This document shows positions 22,527-33,530 of a stretch of DNA of 64,000 bases, piece after piece. A program made the position numbers and the translations under genes. Source of the stretch: Xiphydria camelus. Its lineage: Eukaryota > Arthropoda > Insecta > Hymenoptera > Xiphydriidae. Under the pieces are notes generated by a model. The model searched no databases, was not told the origin of the DNA, and worked only from the letters and a program-made list of their open reading frames with translations. The stretch spans positions 35,750,430-35,814,429 of the forward strand of contig OY783193.1 in the NCBI GenBank assembly GCA_963678675.1, in the 5' to 3' direction. Every line of letters begins with the position of its first letter. The stretch's first letter is position 1.

Positions 22527-23594
22527 CATGCAAAAAGGTAGATAGAAAATTCGCTCGAACTAAAAATCAATCCATGAATATATAAATAACGCGTCTCTCA
22601 CGGCGTAAATAAATTTACGGAACAACCGGCCATTCACCCATTGCGACCATCCTGATCTTGTTACGGCTAATGGGTCGACACGCAATCCTCGTCCGCGCCA
22701 TTCGCGTCGTCGAAACGGACGCGTCTCCGCGCACCGAGCTCGGCGACTTCTCGTAACCGCCTCGCGAAACGTTGCAGAACCATGTACGTAGATGCTCCGG
22801 GGAGTTTAAGGGGCACGTCTCGCAGATTCGGCATGTTTGTGGCTCGTAATATTGGTTTAGTACGGCTGGTACCCGTACGACGCAATCCCCCTGCGTGTAC
22901 GAGCGCTACAGGGGGAATGAGTCGAAACATCTCCGCTCCACACTCGAACAGTCGTGAACTTCACCGCAAACAGTCTTTACCCCGCCCCTTCGCGTCTCTA
23001 CGGGTCCTTCTCGTCCCACGATGTTCTCTCTCTCCCTCGCGCGTTTCCCGGTTAACTTTCGCAACATCCAGCCTCACTTTGGGGCGAGCCGCCACACCGC
23101 CGTCGCGCGTGTGGGTGTACGCGGTACCGGCAACGACCGTCGCACGCCGCTGCGAACGCCTGCATAGTTGCGGCACACGGCCGTGCCTCCTGTTTGCGCC
23201 TGGGAACGGGACCGAGAGCCCGCGGCCGGTTTCATAAGCGACCGCTTCAACTTCGGCCGCTTGCGGAAACGGAGTTAGCCACGGCGCGCGCTGCGCGCGA
23301 GCCCGACTTTTGCAAGACGACGTACGGCGCGGCAGCTCGACCGCCGCGGTACTTTCTAACGTGTAAACGAGAACTCCCGCGGCGGAGAAGGAGCGCTGGC
23401 ATTCGCTCTTGGGCGAGTCGTTCTTCCCTGGGTGGGTGTAACGGGGCCACTTCCGGTTGGTTCGAGTGTGTATGTTTCTCGTCCTGGCGCTTATACCGGT
23501 TCTCCGTCACTTTATTTCGACGCTGAGTGGCGATGTGTTTATACAGGGTGCGAGCAGGACGCGTATAAGGCATTTTGTGGATGCTGTTTTTTTT
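22527..23594. other. CpG-rich patch (about 22660-23430)
   Basis: GC- and CpG-rich sequence with overlapping frames of up to 151 codons on both strands (22782-23237 plus, 23247-23573 minus). These lack recognisable domains. A small stem CCCCCTG...CAGGGGG lies at about 22887-22916. No gene is called. Confidence 0.4.
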
Positions 23595-23818
23595 TTATCT
23601 CGGGTTTGTAGGATTGGAAAATGAAAGTTAGTGCGTTTCCGGTTTCGGTTAGGTTGTATTCAGCTTTAGTCGCATTGATGATTACGTTTTGTTGTGGGAG
23701 TTGTGTTGTTCTGATTAAACTTGTTTTTTTCTTTTGTTCGCCTGTAGTTCAGTAAAATAAAGAGGGGTAGTTTTAACAGTGCAATGCCATCGGTGCATCA
23801 CTGAAATTAGAAACGGGA
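23595..23818. repeat. Tandem duplication, unit 1 (about 237-bp period)
   Basis: Begins TTATCTCGGGTTTGTAGGAT, continues with TTCCGGTTTCGGTTAGGTTG and GATGATTACGTTTTGTTGTG, and ends ATCGGTGCATCACTGAAATT. The following 237 bp repeat this order. By eye the two units are perhaps 70-75% identical. No open frame is shared. Confidence 0.8.
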
Positions 23819-23831
23819 TGGAGTGGATTTC

Positions 23832-24024
23832 TTATCTCGGGCTTGTAGGATTGGAAAATTAAAATTTAGTATAAGTACTTCCGGTATCGGTTGTCTTCAA
23901 TTTTAGTCATCTTGATGATTTCGTTTTACCGTGGGGGTAATATAATTTTGATAGAACTTGTGTACTTTCTTCTTTTCAATGAGATAAAGAGAAAATAATC
24001 GGTGCAACATTGAGATTAGAAGCG
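23832..24024. repeat. Tandem duplication, unit 2
   Basis: TTATCTCGGGCTTGTAGGAT, CTTCCGGTATCGGTTGTCTTC, GATGATTTCGTTTTACCGTG, and AATCGGTGCAACATTGAGAT parallel unit 1 in order. Small indels shorten this unit. The duplicated content is unknown. Confidence 0.8.
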
Positions 24025-24841
24025 ATACTTTTATCGTTCCTCAACTAAAATCTCATTGTGACTAAATAGTTTCAAAGAATTTCGCGTTGACAAAGGTCTC
24101 CTCGTACCACAGAAATGTGTCTTCTTATTTTGGGGGGAATTGGGAATAAATCCATTTCAATATTCGCCCATACACTTTCGTTGTACTTAACCCGTACGTT
24201 TCCCACTTCTGGTACAAAATTCTAATCCGTTCAGGTGAAGTCCTCCGGCTCAGCCAGTCGGACAAGAATCGCCCCGAGAACTTTATCCCTCCCGCCGCCC
24301 TTCCAAGATTTCGAAATCCGATCGCTCCTTCGACAATTAAAGAGAAAACTGTGGTGCGTCTCCCACGAATTCGCATTGTTCGAGCATACCTTATGTACCT
24401 ACTCGCGCATTGTTTTGTACATACATACATGCGCGTATACGTGTACCGAACGCATTTGCCTAACCAGCGGAAATACTACAATTAGCACCTACGTGACGTC
24501 GTCCCGATGGATAGAGGGCAGGCAGTGTACTCGCACGACTGACAGGCACGAAGATCAGCACGTAAGTCGAAGCGCACGTGGGTTAGTTTGTAGCCGTATG
24601 TGTAACCGAGACTGACGTTAACGCGCCGGTTGGATCGTTTCGTAGTCGAAACTGCGCGTGTTATCGCACATTGGAATCGATTAGCTCGCTTTACGAGGTC
24701 GGCCCCCGACACTCTATAGCCTCTCCCTCCGAGTGCAGAAGTTCCTCTCTCCCTGCTACGCCTCGTCGAAATTCTCCGACGATGTATTCTGTAACGGGTG
24801 GCTCTAAAATGTTGGCACAGAATTCAGGAAAAATTGAACGT
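24025..24841. other. Non-coding stretch
   Basis: Frames of 76-126 codons on both strands without recognisable domains. Moderately CpG-rich from 24230 to 24780. No gene is called. Confidence 0.4.
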
Positions 24842-25315
24842 GCACGGAAAAAGAAATGTGGTCAATTTAACCAAAATTTTGGAGACGATATAGTCAAACT
24901 GTTTTGTGAAGTATGCACGGAAAAAATAAATCGTAGCATTTACAAAGTTTCTGGTAAATTTCGGGACAAGGCCAATTCATTGTTGCAATAACTACAATTT
25001 TAGTAAAAATTATAGTAAAACTTGCAGAAGTTGCAAGTGTATGCTGTAATTTTTATTAAAATTGTAGTTATCGGAACAATAAATTGGCCTTGTCCCGAAA
25101 TTTACCACACACTTTGTAAACGCTACGTTTTATTTTTTTCCGCGTGGATCCTTCAATTGTTTGGTTAAACTGACTACTTTTCGGTTAGAATTATTGATCA
25201 TTTGGTTAGAATAACTTGATATTTGGATCAACTGACCAGTATTTTGGTTAGAATAACTAAACGCGTTTAACTAAGTGCGTTTTGTCATTTTAACTTAATT
25301 ATTTTTCTCGGTGTG
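24842..25315 (+). repeat. Family A copy 3, split by a nested family B element
   Basis: The left part (24842-24913) carries GTCAATTTAACCAAAATTTTG and GTTTTGTGAAGTATG. The right part (25147-25315) resumes at GGATCCTTCAATTGTTTGG and runs through TTTTGGTTAGAATAACTAAAC to TTTTTCTCGGTGTG. The split falls inside the family A word AATATGGATCC, so the 233-bp family B element at 24914-25146 inserted into a pre-existing A. Confidence 0.85.
24914..25146. repeat. MITE-like element, family B, nested in family A
   Basis: A near-palindromic element. The left arm is CACGGAAAAAATAAATCGTAG, then CATTTACAAAGTTTCTGG and AAATTTCGGGACAAGGCCAA. The right arm carries the inverse TTGGCCTTGTCCCGAAATTT, ACTTTGTAAACGCTACG and TTATTTTTTTCCGCGTG. 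The centre is ATTTTTATTAAAATTGTAG. Its intactness relative to the surrounding A copy indicates more recent insertion. Confidence 0.88.
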
Positions 25316-26034
25316 GATAGTACATTCGTAGTTTTGAACATATCTGCATTTCTTAAAAGTTTAGCAATTTCTTTCCGAACCTCATACTTTGGACGACTTT
25401 CTAAAATTCTAAAAATAATGTAGCGTTTGGAGGAGACGCAAAACAAAGTGGCGTCTGCCGTTCGAATTTCGAAAATTGGAGCAGAGGTTAATATGAAAAT
25501 AGTTACCAACATTATTTTTACGCTGGAAGTATGATTTATCGCGTCATTTTGTCTGGTAGCCACGAAATTGACTGCCTCGGATGTTTTTTTTTCTCAACTT
25601 CGCAGTAAAATTGTTGAGTCGTCCGTTACTAACGTTCGCTTTCCCTCTCGGAATGGAAGTCTATCGGAGGAGAGGGAACGGGTGCCTCTCCCTCGAGATA
25701 CCCACGTTTTATCCCGACGTCGCGAGTCTATATCCCAAATGTCGAGGCGAATTGATGCGGCGGAAAGACCCCCAATCGTCAGATTGTGCAGCTTCGGTTG
25801 GTACGGTGACTTCTTTGGCGAAGGACGCGTTCGCAAAGAAAGTTAGATTACGGAAAGGATCGTCGATATCTCGTCTTTTGGAGGGTTATTTTCGCAATGC
25901 TTTTGATCTCGTGGTGCTTTAACTCGTGTCAAATTTCTGTCACAAAATTTTGCCGCATCTTCGAGATCAATCGAATTTAGATTATTTTCCCTGTAGATAT
26001 AATTTTCAAGTCACGGAGAAACGTGTCACGATAG
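25316..26034. other. Non-coding stretch
   Basis: Overlapping frames at 25568-25846, 25581-25922 (+) and 25594-25836 (-) are unremarkable. No gene is recognised. Confidence 0.4.
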
Positions 26035-26268
26035 ACGGAAAAAAATAAATAGCAGCATTTACAAAGTTTGTCGTACATTTCGGGACGAGGCCAATTTATT
26101 GTCATGAAAACTACAATTTTAGCAAAAATTATAGCAACGCTTGCAACTTCTATAAATAAGTCTTACTACAATTTTTACTAAAATTGGAGTTATCGTAACA
26201 ATAAATTGGTCTTATCCTGAAATTTACCACAAATTTTGTAAACGCTACGACTTATTTTTTCCCGTGTA
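26035..26268. repeat. MITE-like element, family B, copy 2
   Basis: Ends ACGGAAAAAAATAAATAGCAG and TTATTTTTTCCCGTGT. The arms are CATTTACAAAGTTTGTCG and its inverse, with GACGAGGCCAATTTATTG mirrored by AATAAATTGGTCTTATCC. It is intact and followed by TA. Confidence 0.85.
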
Positions 26269-27135
26269 TAGGTTATTGTACATTTTCTCTTGTATCATTC
26301 TCACGGAAACACTAATTACAATTAAACGTTAAAATAATTATACAAAAAAAGTATCAGGGAAGAATCTTACTAATTGTAAGCTCTTATAAGAATTCCTAAG
26401 TGTACATCAACGCAAAGTGCGATTGTACTTCGAAAAAGAATTAATTTCTTCGCGGAAGTACCTGTTCGGAAATTTTTTAAAGATTCTCTGAGATTTAGAG
26501 CTTTTCTTCGGGCTACATGACAGACAGAAAGGAGCGTTTCTTCGAAGGAGAGATTGCAGAGGAGACGGGCTCATGAAAGCCTGATCGTCGCGATGAGAAA
26601 TATCGATCTGGCTTGCGAAGTGCTTTTAGCCTTTTAACGAATGCAAGTTTCCGCGGGCGCCCATTGTACGCGGGGTGGCCGAGCTGTACGAGTGCCTGAA
26701 TGGGTGCAACGTTTTTGTACTTTCCCTGTTTTTTTCTCCGCTTGTTGTTTGTCGATGACGGCCCGTTTTTTGTTTCCGGCCTCCACCGCATTCCCGCGCA
26801 CGAACTGTGCGCGAGGGAAACACTGTGTTGAAAATCTCGTTGAAGTGCGGGGCGGGACGAAGAGAAAGAATTCTCGCTAGTCCGAACTCAGTTCCTGATG
26901 CAGTACCTATTCAACCCGCAAGCACCGCGGATTTTGTTAACGGATGAGCTCTTCGATAATGAAATAGCTTTTAAATAAAATCCAAATGAGGGGTAATTTT
27001 AAATTAGGTGGTTAAACTTGAAATGTCTCGTTGGGATGAATTTTTTAATTAATTATGTATGAGCTCTTATACGGCTTTTTGATTTATTACAATTATACAT
27101 TATTTTTGAAATTAAATCAAGATCTTCATGATCGT
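26269..27135. other. Non-coding stretch
   Basis: Moderate GC around 26500-26880, with frames on both strands (26513-26791 minus, 26641-26880 plus). None is recognised. Confidence 0.4.
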
Positions 27136-27136
27136 A

Positions 27137-27377
27137 CACTAAGAAGAATAATGAGGTTAGAATAACAAAAAATCCATCTAGTTAAACGCGTCTAATTATT
27201 CTAACCAAAATACTGGTCAGTCGAATCAAATGTTCGATTATTCCAACGAAATGTTTAGTTATTCTAACCAAAACGTTGTCAATTTAATCAAACAGATGGA
27301 AGATCCATATTTCATTAAACGGTTTAATCATCATCTCCAGGATTTTGGTCAAATTGACCAAGTTATTTTTCTCAGTG
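27137..27377 (-). repeat. MITE-like element, family A, copy 4 (inverted, TA-flanked)
   Basis: Runs CACTAAGAAGAATAATGAGG to TTATTTTTCTCAGTG and is flanked by TA on both sides (27135-27136 and 27378-27379). It contains TTATTCTAACCAAAATACTGG, CAAACAGATGGAAGATCCAT and CTCCAGGATTTTGGTC, i.e. the family A landmarks in reverse order. The TA flanks support Tc1/mariner-type mobilisation. Confidence 0.85.
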
Positions 27378-27378
27378 T

Positions 27379-29659
27379 AGACATGAGATAAGGAATAAAT
27401 TCCAATTTATTCACTGAGTGCATCATACTCGAAATTAAATGCCGTTCGGTGGATTATCACGCGATTAATGTAAATACATGTCGCTAATATTGGAGGTAGG
27501 AAATGTTTAAAACTCTTTATTCGCTACTTTCGTTCTTTACGTCTTTTGGAGAGCAACTTGGCGAGCGGTCGCGGTCGTATCAAAGGAGGATAATCGTCGC
27601 TTGGCAAAAAACTTTTAATGGGCCATATACGTTGCAACGCGAGAGACCCGTTTCGCGTATTACCGAGGTCTCCGAGTTGGTCGCGTATAATTTTCGGGGA
27701 TTAGGTAACCCTCGAGCCTGCTTTAGCGGGTAACTTTTTTTTTATGCGCCGAGAAATAGTTTTCTAATAATAGGATTTAATTGGTAATGAAATCTGTACT
27801 AATTAGGTCGGGACTATTTCGTTACCGGTGAACTTTTCACTCAATTTGACTGCAGTGTGGTTTTCCCAAAGAATATTATATTACCTAATAATGAAATCAA
27901 GTTCATCCATAATATCGATTTAAGCCGACGACTATTTTTGACTTTGGTTACTTTGTTACAAAATGCAATGTGACGGAAAAAATACTGAAGAGAAGCTAAA
28001 ATTAATTGAAAAAAAAAGTGACAAAAAATCATTTATTCGAAATGGAAGGTCTTTCTTCTCTGCCGTATTTTTATTGTGAAGCATTTGATGTAGAGAACGG
28101 CTATATAAACTGGCCAATGTGTATCTTTCATCTTCATATGTCAGGAGAGCTTCGGTATATGGGGTTCAAGGGTTAAAGCAAAAAGCCCCGAGAGATTCGA
28201 GGAGCCCGAAATTGGATCGTCGCCGTTTCCGAATGAATGAAAGAGTGCTTCTCTGGCGGGCCTTGACAAGGGACAAAGAAAAGCTAGCGTCAATTGTTTC
28301 GTCGCTCGCGTGTTCTCTCGTCGTAGTGAATTTAACCCCTTTTGTTCCCTGCAAATGACTTCTAAAAATTGCAAGACTACAGTTTTTTTCTTTATAAACA
28401 AACTAAGCATCTGATCACATTGGAATGTTTAAATGTTAATACATTAATTTTTGAATGTATGGTATGTGTTGAACGAGCATTTCAGGGGAGGTAAAAAATG
28501 AAACGATTATATAATGGATTATTGACAATTCGTTTCATATGCTCTACTTCGGAGTAGAATTGAAGCACCCCGCCAATCGATCGGAGGAATTCTTAATTTT
28601 GAAACTTTGCGGCGTTGAAATTCCACTGATAAGTTTACGGTGCTGTTATCCCTGCATCGAAAGTAGAGCAGGCAATCGATCTACACATATTCTTACATTT
28701 CTAGAAGTAACGTCTTATTTAATAATGGGATCTAATAATGTAATATTATTTTTGCCTTCCTGTCATAAAGATAAGGACTCCTGGAAAGACGTGGATTTTT
28801 TTTCCGCTGAACCGAATGCAGAAGTTCGATTAAAGTGAAATTGTTCTATATGAGTCAATTATTCAATTATATTGTGTAGCATGAGAATTTATCAAAAAGT
28901 TTAGAGGGTGGGGAAAGAGTAAGGGGTTGGAACCATTTAAGCCAAAACGATCACATCCACCGGACAATTGACGTTATTACGATCCCAGTTGATGGGGTAA
29001 TGAAGTTCCAGATCATACGTAGGTTTTACTGCCTACCGATTTATTCTCATGACCGCCGGTTACGATCGTCGCAGTCCATGTAACGGCCCGCTCGTTTTAT
29101 CGAAGAGACGTGTATAGGAAAGCCCAGTTTATTGAGGACGCTCCCTTTATGCAGTTCCACTTCTCCACGCGTGAATGCAGATACAGGGTACCGCGTAGGT
29201 ATCTACGTGCACATATGTGCGTCGCCTCTTTTTACCCCGCGGTAGCTGCTATTCGCACACTTCGTGGAAGCCTGATGTATGATCCAGTCCACACAGCTGC
29301 GATCGACTTTTTGACGGGAGGAAATCTTTACTGCGTTGCAGAGCTGAGCTTACGGCAGATGCTTCGGGGCCGTTGCTATATCTTTCGCTGATGGATATAT
29401 AATACTAGAAAGTATTATTGTTAGTAATGGACATAATGGGAATTTTATGGTTCAATTATCTCTGTCTTATCACATGCATAGATACATCTGTAGGTGGCTG
29501 CATACATGTGAAATAAACTCACGAAACGGCGAGATCATATTGCAATTAGCTCGATACTTAATTATTAAAAGTTGAGAATAAGTTTAGGCCCAAATGGACC
29601 CGAAGAAGGCACGAAGAAGCCATTGGAAGCACACATACTACTCATATATATATATAGCA
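27379..29659. other. Non-coding stretch, no feature recognised
   Basis: About 2.3 kb without a repeat I could match elsewhere in the window. Frames up to 99 codons (28539-28838 plus, 29110-29391 plus, 28141-28410 minus) have no domains I recognise. The interval 28980-29390 is more balanced in composition and may be constrained, but nothing specific identifies it. Confidence 0.4.
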
Positions 29660-29842
29660 ATAATGAGGAACTTGCATGAAATTTTGTTTTCCCTGAAAAT
29701 TTTACTGAATAAAGTTATCGTAATATAAAAACCAGGGAGCACTGTATTTTTTAATAATATATAAGTAACTATATTGGAGAAAAAGAATTAATTAATCGTG
29801 CCTCAAACGCCTAAACCACGCCCCGACCTAGAACGCAGTATG

Positions 29843-29877
29843 ATTGGCCTAGACGCTTTTACTGTTGCGTGACGTCA
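29843..29877. promoter_or_regulatory. CCAAT box plus CRE, module 1
   Basis: Inverted CCAAT at 29843-29847 and the CRE palindrome TGACGTCA at 29870-29877, 22 bp apart. These are recognised binding words for NF-Y and CREB/ATF respectively; binding here is inference. Confidence 0.5.
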
Positions 29878-29964
29878 CACATTCGATGATCATTGGCTAA
29901 ATCTCAATTTTAACCAATGACTGTCGAGTGCTCCTAACTACGCCCCACCCTAGAACGAAGTATG

Positions 29965-30000
29965 ATTGGCCGATAGCGCTTTTACTGTTGTGTGACGTCA
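29965..30000. promoter_or_regulatory. CCAAT box plus CRE, module 2
   Basis: Inverted CCAAT at 29965-29969 and TGACGTCA at 29993-30000, with almost the same spacing as module 1 although flanking bases differ. Both motifs are intact in both modules while surrounding positions vary. Confidence 0.5.
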
Positions 30001-30166
30001 CACATTTCTTCTCGCTGTTTGCGCGGCCCTTTCAAACGCTACATTTTTAACTCCAATTTGTGAAGGTATCCGACCTGTTAACACCATAAGTTTATATACC
30101 GTTGAAACTGTAATTTTTTACTCTATTTTTTAAGCGAATAAAAAAAATCATGCAAGTTCCTCATTA

Positions 30167-31137
30167 TCTCTATGTTTATCGCACAGTATTCCAATCTGTA
30201 TGCCTACAATACAGTATTTTGTCGTGGCTCTGATAACATTTTAAGCACTTCCAGCAGCAATCTATTTTTCCCAGTACCTAGCATAATGTCATCGGGTCGT
30301 CGCATACTTCTCGAAAATTATCTTCCGCGCCGATCAATTCCCTTATATCGCGTTATCGCTCAATGTTATCGGCACAAACCGGCGCTTATAAGCCAGCGCG
30401 TGCTCAATGCAAATTCGAGGGAACTCCATGGCCGTACCGCGTGTTCCCCTCGGCTCTAGGGACAACGGGGGTTGCCACACAACCCGTACAACCCCTCGTC
30501 CCCTCGTCACTCCCCTCCGCCCTTTCTCTCGCCAGCCATCCCGGGTCTTCGCGCGGGAAGACCGTACCTATATCCGCCGCGTAGAATTTCGACGCCCTCT
30601 CGCGCGGACTTAATGCAGTTAGGTCAAACTTGCTCGGAGATACTCTATACTTCGTGATTCGATCTACGCACTCGCTCGACCAGCGACACCCCGGGAACTG
30701 TGGGGCGAGTTTCAGTCGCTCGACGAGAGAATTGCGGGGGGTGGGGGGGTTCCTCCGGCCCCGATAACTTTGCGGTGCCTTCGAAGAAATTTAATCCCAC
30801 CGATCTCCCGCCTCCTAATGCGATCCTCACTGTCGGCGCCGTGGCGCTTCGACGTCGCGCGGATTGAAGGGAAGTTACTTCGCGACGGAGCGGCGCGTGG
30901 AGGGCTGGCGAGGGGTGGGATGATCTGGAGGAGTCTCTCGATTGCGACTTTTCGAGGCTCCCGCGTGTGAATAAGTCGCGCGGCGTCTGTCGTTGGCGTT
31001 TGTCGATGTGCGCGCTCACAATACACCGGAGAATACGTTGTCGTCACGTCGCGACGTTCGAAGGCCTCGGCATAGAAATGAGTTCCGTATCCGGACGGCT
31101 TCTGACTCGAGCGGCTCGAAGTATTACGTCGGGGGCC
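30167..31137. other. CpG-rich patch (about 30380-31130)
   Basis: GC-rich sequence following the CRE element. Overlapping frames up to 124 codons occur on both strands (30645-31019 minus, 30712-31047 minus, 30770-30970 plus), none recognisable. The adjacency to a CRE/CCAAT-bearing element makes a promoter possible, without direct evidence. Confidence 0.4.
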
Positions 31138-31356
31138 ATTGAAAAAAAATTTGCTTCATTCAACCATCGGTGAGGTCGAATACGGCGGACCTCATGGTGT
31201 GAATGTTTCGATATTCACTCGTTTCAACTTCAATTTGGTTGCTTCGACTCTAGTTGTTTTTTCCTGACAGTCTTATGGCATTGGAATAATTACACAGTGA
31301 GGTTTTCGTCGTATTCAACCTCACCGATGGTTGAATGGAGCAAATTTTTGTTCAGT
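31138..31356. repeat. MITE-like element, family G, copy 1
   Basis: Left arm CATTGAAAAAAAATTTGCTTC then ATTCAACCATCGGTGAGGT. The right arm is the inverse, ACCTCACCGATGGTTGAAT then GGAGCAAATTTTTGTTCAGT. The interior has CGGACCTCATGGTG and TTTCAACTTCAATTTGGTTG. Its right end abuts the left end of a family C copy with no spacer. Compared with copy 2 at 47771-47993, it lies in the opposite orientation. Confidence 0.85.
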
Positions 31357-31732
31357 TTCAGAGAAGACAGTTTATCAATAGTAAATAAATGTAATTTTAA
31401 ATTGGGCGGGTAAATATTTCGTTAGGACAAGGCAATGCGTGTTAATCATTCAAATGTTTATTTCATTCAAACGTTTGTCTTAAACGCTCTTGATTTAAAT
31501 CAGTGAATAGTCACTGAAATCCGATGAATAGAATGTATTCATTGGATTTCAGTGCCTGTACATTGATCCTCAGTTATTTTTACTGATTTAGATTAAGAGA
31601 GAAGAATTTAATTGTGCCAAATAAATATCGTCATTATTAACGAATATTTACCGGATTTAATAAAATGTTCATTTTGTCACATATTTAAATATACAGTTAG
31701 ATATTAACTACAAATGAACTGTTTTTTCGGTG
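31357..31732. repeat. Family C copy 6, interrupted by family D
   Basis: The left end is degraded (TTCAGAGAAGACAGTTTATC), then TAAATAAATGTAATTTTAAA and ATTTCGTTAGGACAAGGCAA. Family D occupies 31480-31606. Family C resumes at AATTTAATTGTGCCAAATAA and ends AACTGTTTTTTCGGTGTG. The interruption lies where other copies read straight through. Confidence 0.85.
31480..31606. repeat. Palindromic MITE, family D, nested in family C
   Basis: CGCTCTTGATTTAAATCAGTG at the left and TTTTTACTGATTTAGATTAAG at the right. The inner arms TCACTGAAATCCGATGAATA and TATTCATTGGATTTCAGTG are inverted. It matches the copy at 10704-10858, which also lies beside a family C copy. Confidence 0.82.
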
Positions 31733-33289
31733 TGTGCGATGTTGCAGAATTTTTGTTAAGGAGAAAATAAATTGCAATTAGTTCAATCGATTACATCTAT
31801 AACGTCACGATTTGCTGTAAAAGATATTCAGTTTTATGCCGTGTCCACTATTTCTCAAAAATCAAAATCTCTAGAATCTCTAGCAATATCTAGGATAAAA
31901 GTGGAATAGACGCTCCGCTTGAAGAGCAAGTTTAAAATCAATTATCTTGAAATCAATTACAGATATAGAAGAAAAGTTAAATGAAAAATATTTCTCTATA
32001 TTTTTGCTCTAAAAAGCTACTCTACATTTTTCGTTTATTTTCACTGCGTTTTGAGATAATCACGTTTAAAGTTAAATGAAAACCGGAATATCTGTCCCAA
32101 TTTTACCCTGTATATTTACATAACACGCGTAATCACTCGACTGTACCGTCAATTTTAGCATATATTACGTTAAACGTTTTTTTTCTCGGTACGGTAAACA
32201 AAATATACCTACGATATATCGAATACTTCCTGGTGGTATACAGAAATCTTATTACTTTTCCAAAGCCTTTCCGAGCGCACACCTAAATCGCAACATCTGT
32301 CATAACTCGCCGGAAACATTTCGACACGCAATATTCTCCATTCTCAGAATTCGCCTTCGGGAATCTGATATCTATCTATATATAACATCTGCGTGTACAA
32401 TTCCCGGTACCAATGTATACGATGGCTCGTTCGCCTTGGTACCGACACCCGTACGGTCACACGTATTTGCAATACGTCCGCACGCTTCCATCTGTACCGC
32501 GATAAGGGAATACTCGCGTTGTTAAATGTCCCTCTTATCTTACACAGAAGGAAGAAAGAGCCCTTTCTACCGCCCACATCGAGCTTTCGTTCGTCGTGTA
32601 ACTCCGTTTAGGTCGCGACAAAGAAAATACCCCCCCCCCCCCCCCCCCCGTGAATGCCCTCGCATCTTTTCGCGATTTCCCAGGATACGCGGGATGTTGA
32701 TACGATACGAAATTGCTTTTACCAGCTACCTAAAGCTTTATTCCACGTTGCGCGGTGTACCAAGGTCCTTTTGAGGATGGTTAGCGTTCTTTTCCTTGAA
32801 TGTATCCTGTAGCAGATTTTAGACTGTGCGTTACTCCGAGTTACTACTTTTGGCGTACCTACAGCTCTCAATAATTGGAACGAACATAGCTGTGAAGCTT
32901 ACACTGAGGAAAAAAGCTGCTAGATTCAAAGAAATATGTTATATCGAATAGTCCCAAGAGCACATTTAAAAAAATGTAATACGATTTTTTCAATGTTTTG
33001 TTTAGTCTATCGTACTAGGATAAATGATGATTAAAATATTCAAAGTTCGATTCTACATTACTGCACAATGATAGTCTATTTCTTTACGCATAACTTGTTT
33101 TATAGCTGTTATTTTGCAATGCATGCAGGTGTCAGAAAAAATAATATTCCTTTTAATGGAAAATCTCTGACATTTTTATTTAGGTATATATAATTTCAGT
33201 ACAATCGATAATATTTTAATAATTTCCCTTTTCAAGAAATCGATATAATCGAGGATATATGCAATACTTATATTTTCTCTGACGGATTC
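31733..33289. other. Non-coding stretch with MITE end fragments
   Basis: No gene. Solitary ends: TTTTACCCTGTATATTT at about 32101 (a family J-like terminus) and TTTTTTTCTCGGTACGG at about 32179. At 32901 ACACTGAGGAAAAAAGCTGC with TAGATTCAAAGAAAT is the left end of a family I element whose right end I cannot find. Between 32340 and 32610 there are overlapping frames on both strands without recognisable content. Confidence 0.45.
32630..32649. repeat. Poly-C tract (20 bp)
   Basis: Twenty consecutive C on the plus strand. Simple-sequence tract; length is prone to sequencing error and polymorphism. Confidence 0.95.
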
Positions 33290-33530
33290 CTAGAAGAAAA
33301 AAAGGCAGGGGTTTAAATCTTTGGAGTAGGAAAGCCACTCCATCCGTCTTAGAGCGCATTTGGGACATTCTAAGTCGATTATTTTACCCACACACTTCAC
33401 AAATAGTTTCAAATGTTTTTCTGGTACGGTGTAACATTGCTCCATCCTGACATAAAGTAATATTTTCTGATTGAGCCCTTTTTTCATAAAGAGAGCCTTT
33501 AGTTTCGGCAACTTTCCATGGGACACCCTG
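33290..33530 (-). pseudogene. DDE transposase fragment of a Tc1/mariner-like element
   Basis: Minus-strand translation in two frames recalls the C-terminal catalytic part of insect Tc1/mariner-like transposases. LCQDGAMLHRTRKTFE (aspartate codon at 33444-33446) resembles the DGA-P-H block that carries the second catalytic acid. RRMEWLSYSKDLNPCLFFF near 33290-33345 resembles the W-R-S-P-D-L-N-P-D-F-F-L-W block, with leucine where the acidic residue usually stands. A TATACAGGGTGTCCCATGG terminus-like motif lies at the upstream edge (about 33512-33532), only about 60 bp from the coding traces. The fragment is thus a deleted, inactive remnant. Confidence 0.65.

Larger units (their letters stand above)
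29660..30166. mobile_element. 507-bp inverted-repeat element with paired CRE/CCAAT modules
   Basis: The termini are 20-bp perfect inverted repeats, ATAATGAGGAACTTGCATGA on the left and its inverse at 30147-30166. The interior holds two direct copies of a 72-bp module (29812-29883 and 29935-30006, period 123). Each module has, in order, a CACGCCCC or TACGCCCC GC-box-like word, TAGAACG(C/A)AGTATGATTGG with an inverted CCAAT box, CTTTTACTGTTG, and the full CRE palindrome TGACGTCA within GTGACGTCACACATT. Two further CCAAT motifs lie between the modules (29892-29896 reverse, 29914-29918 forward). No coding sequence is present. It is either a non-autonomous DNA transposon or an unusual regulatory block. 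Confidence 0.8.
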
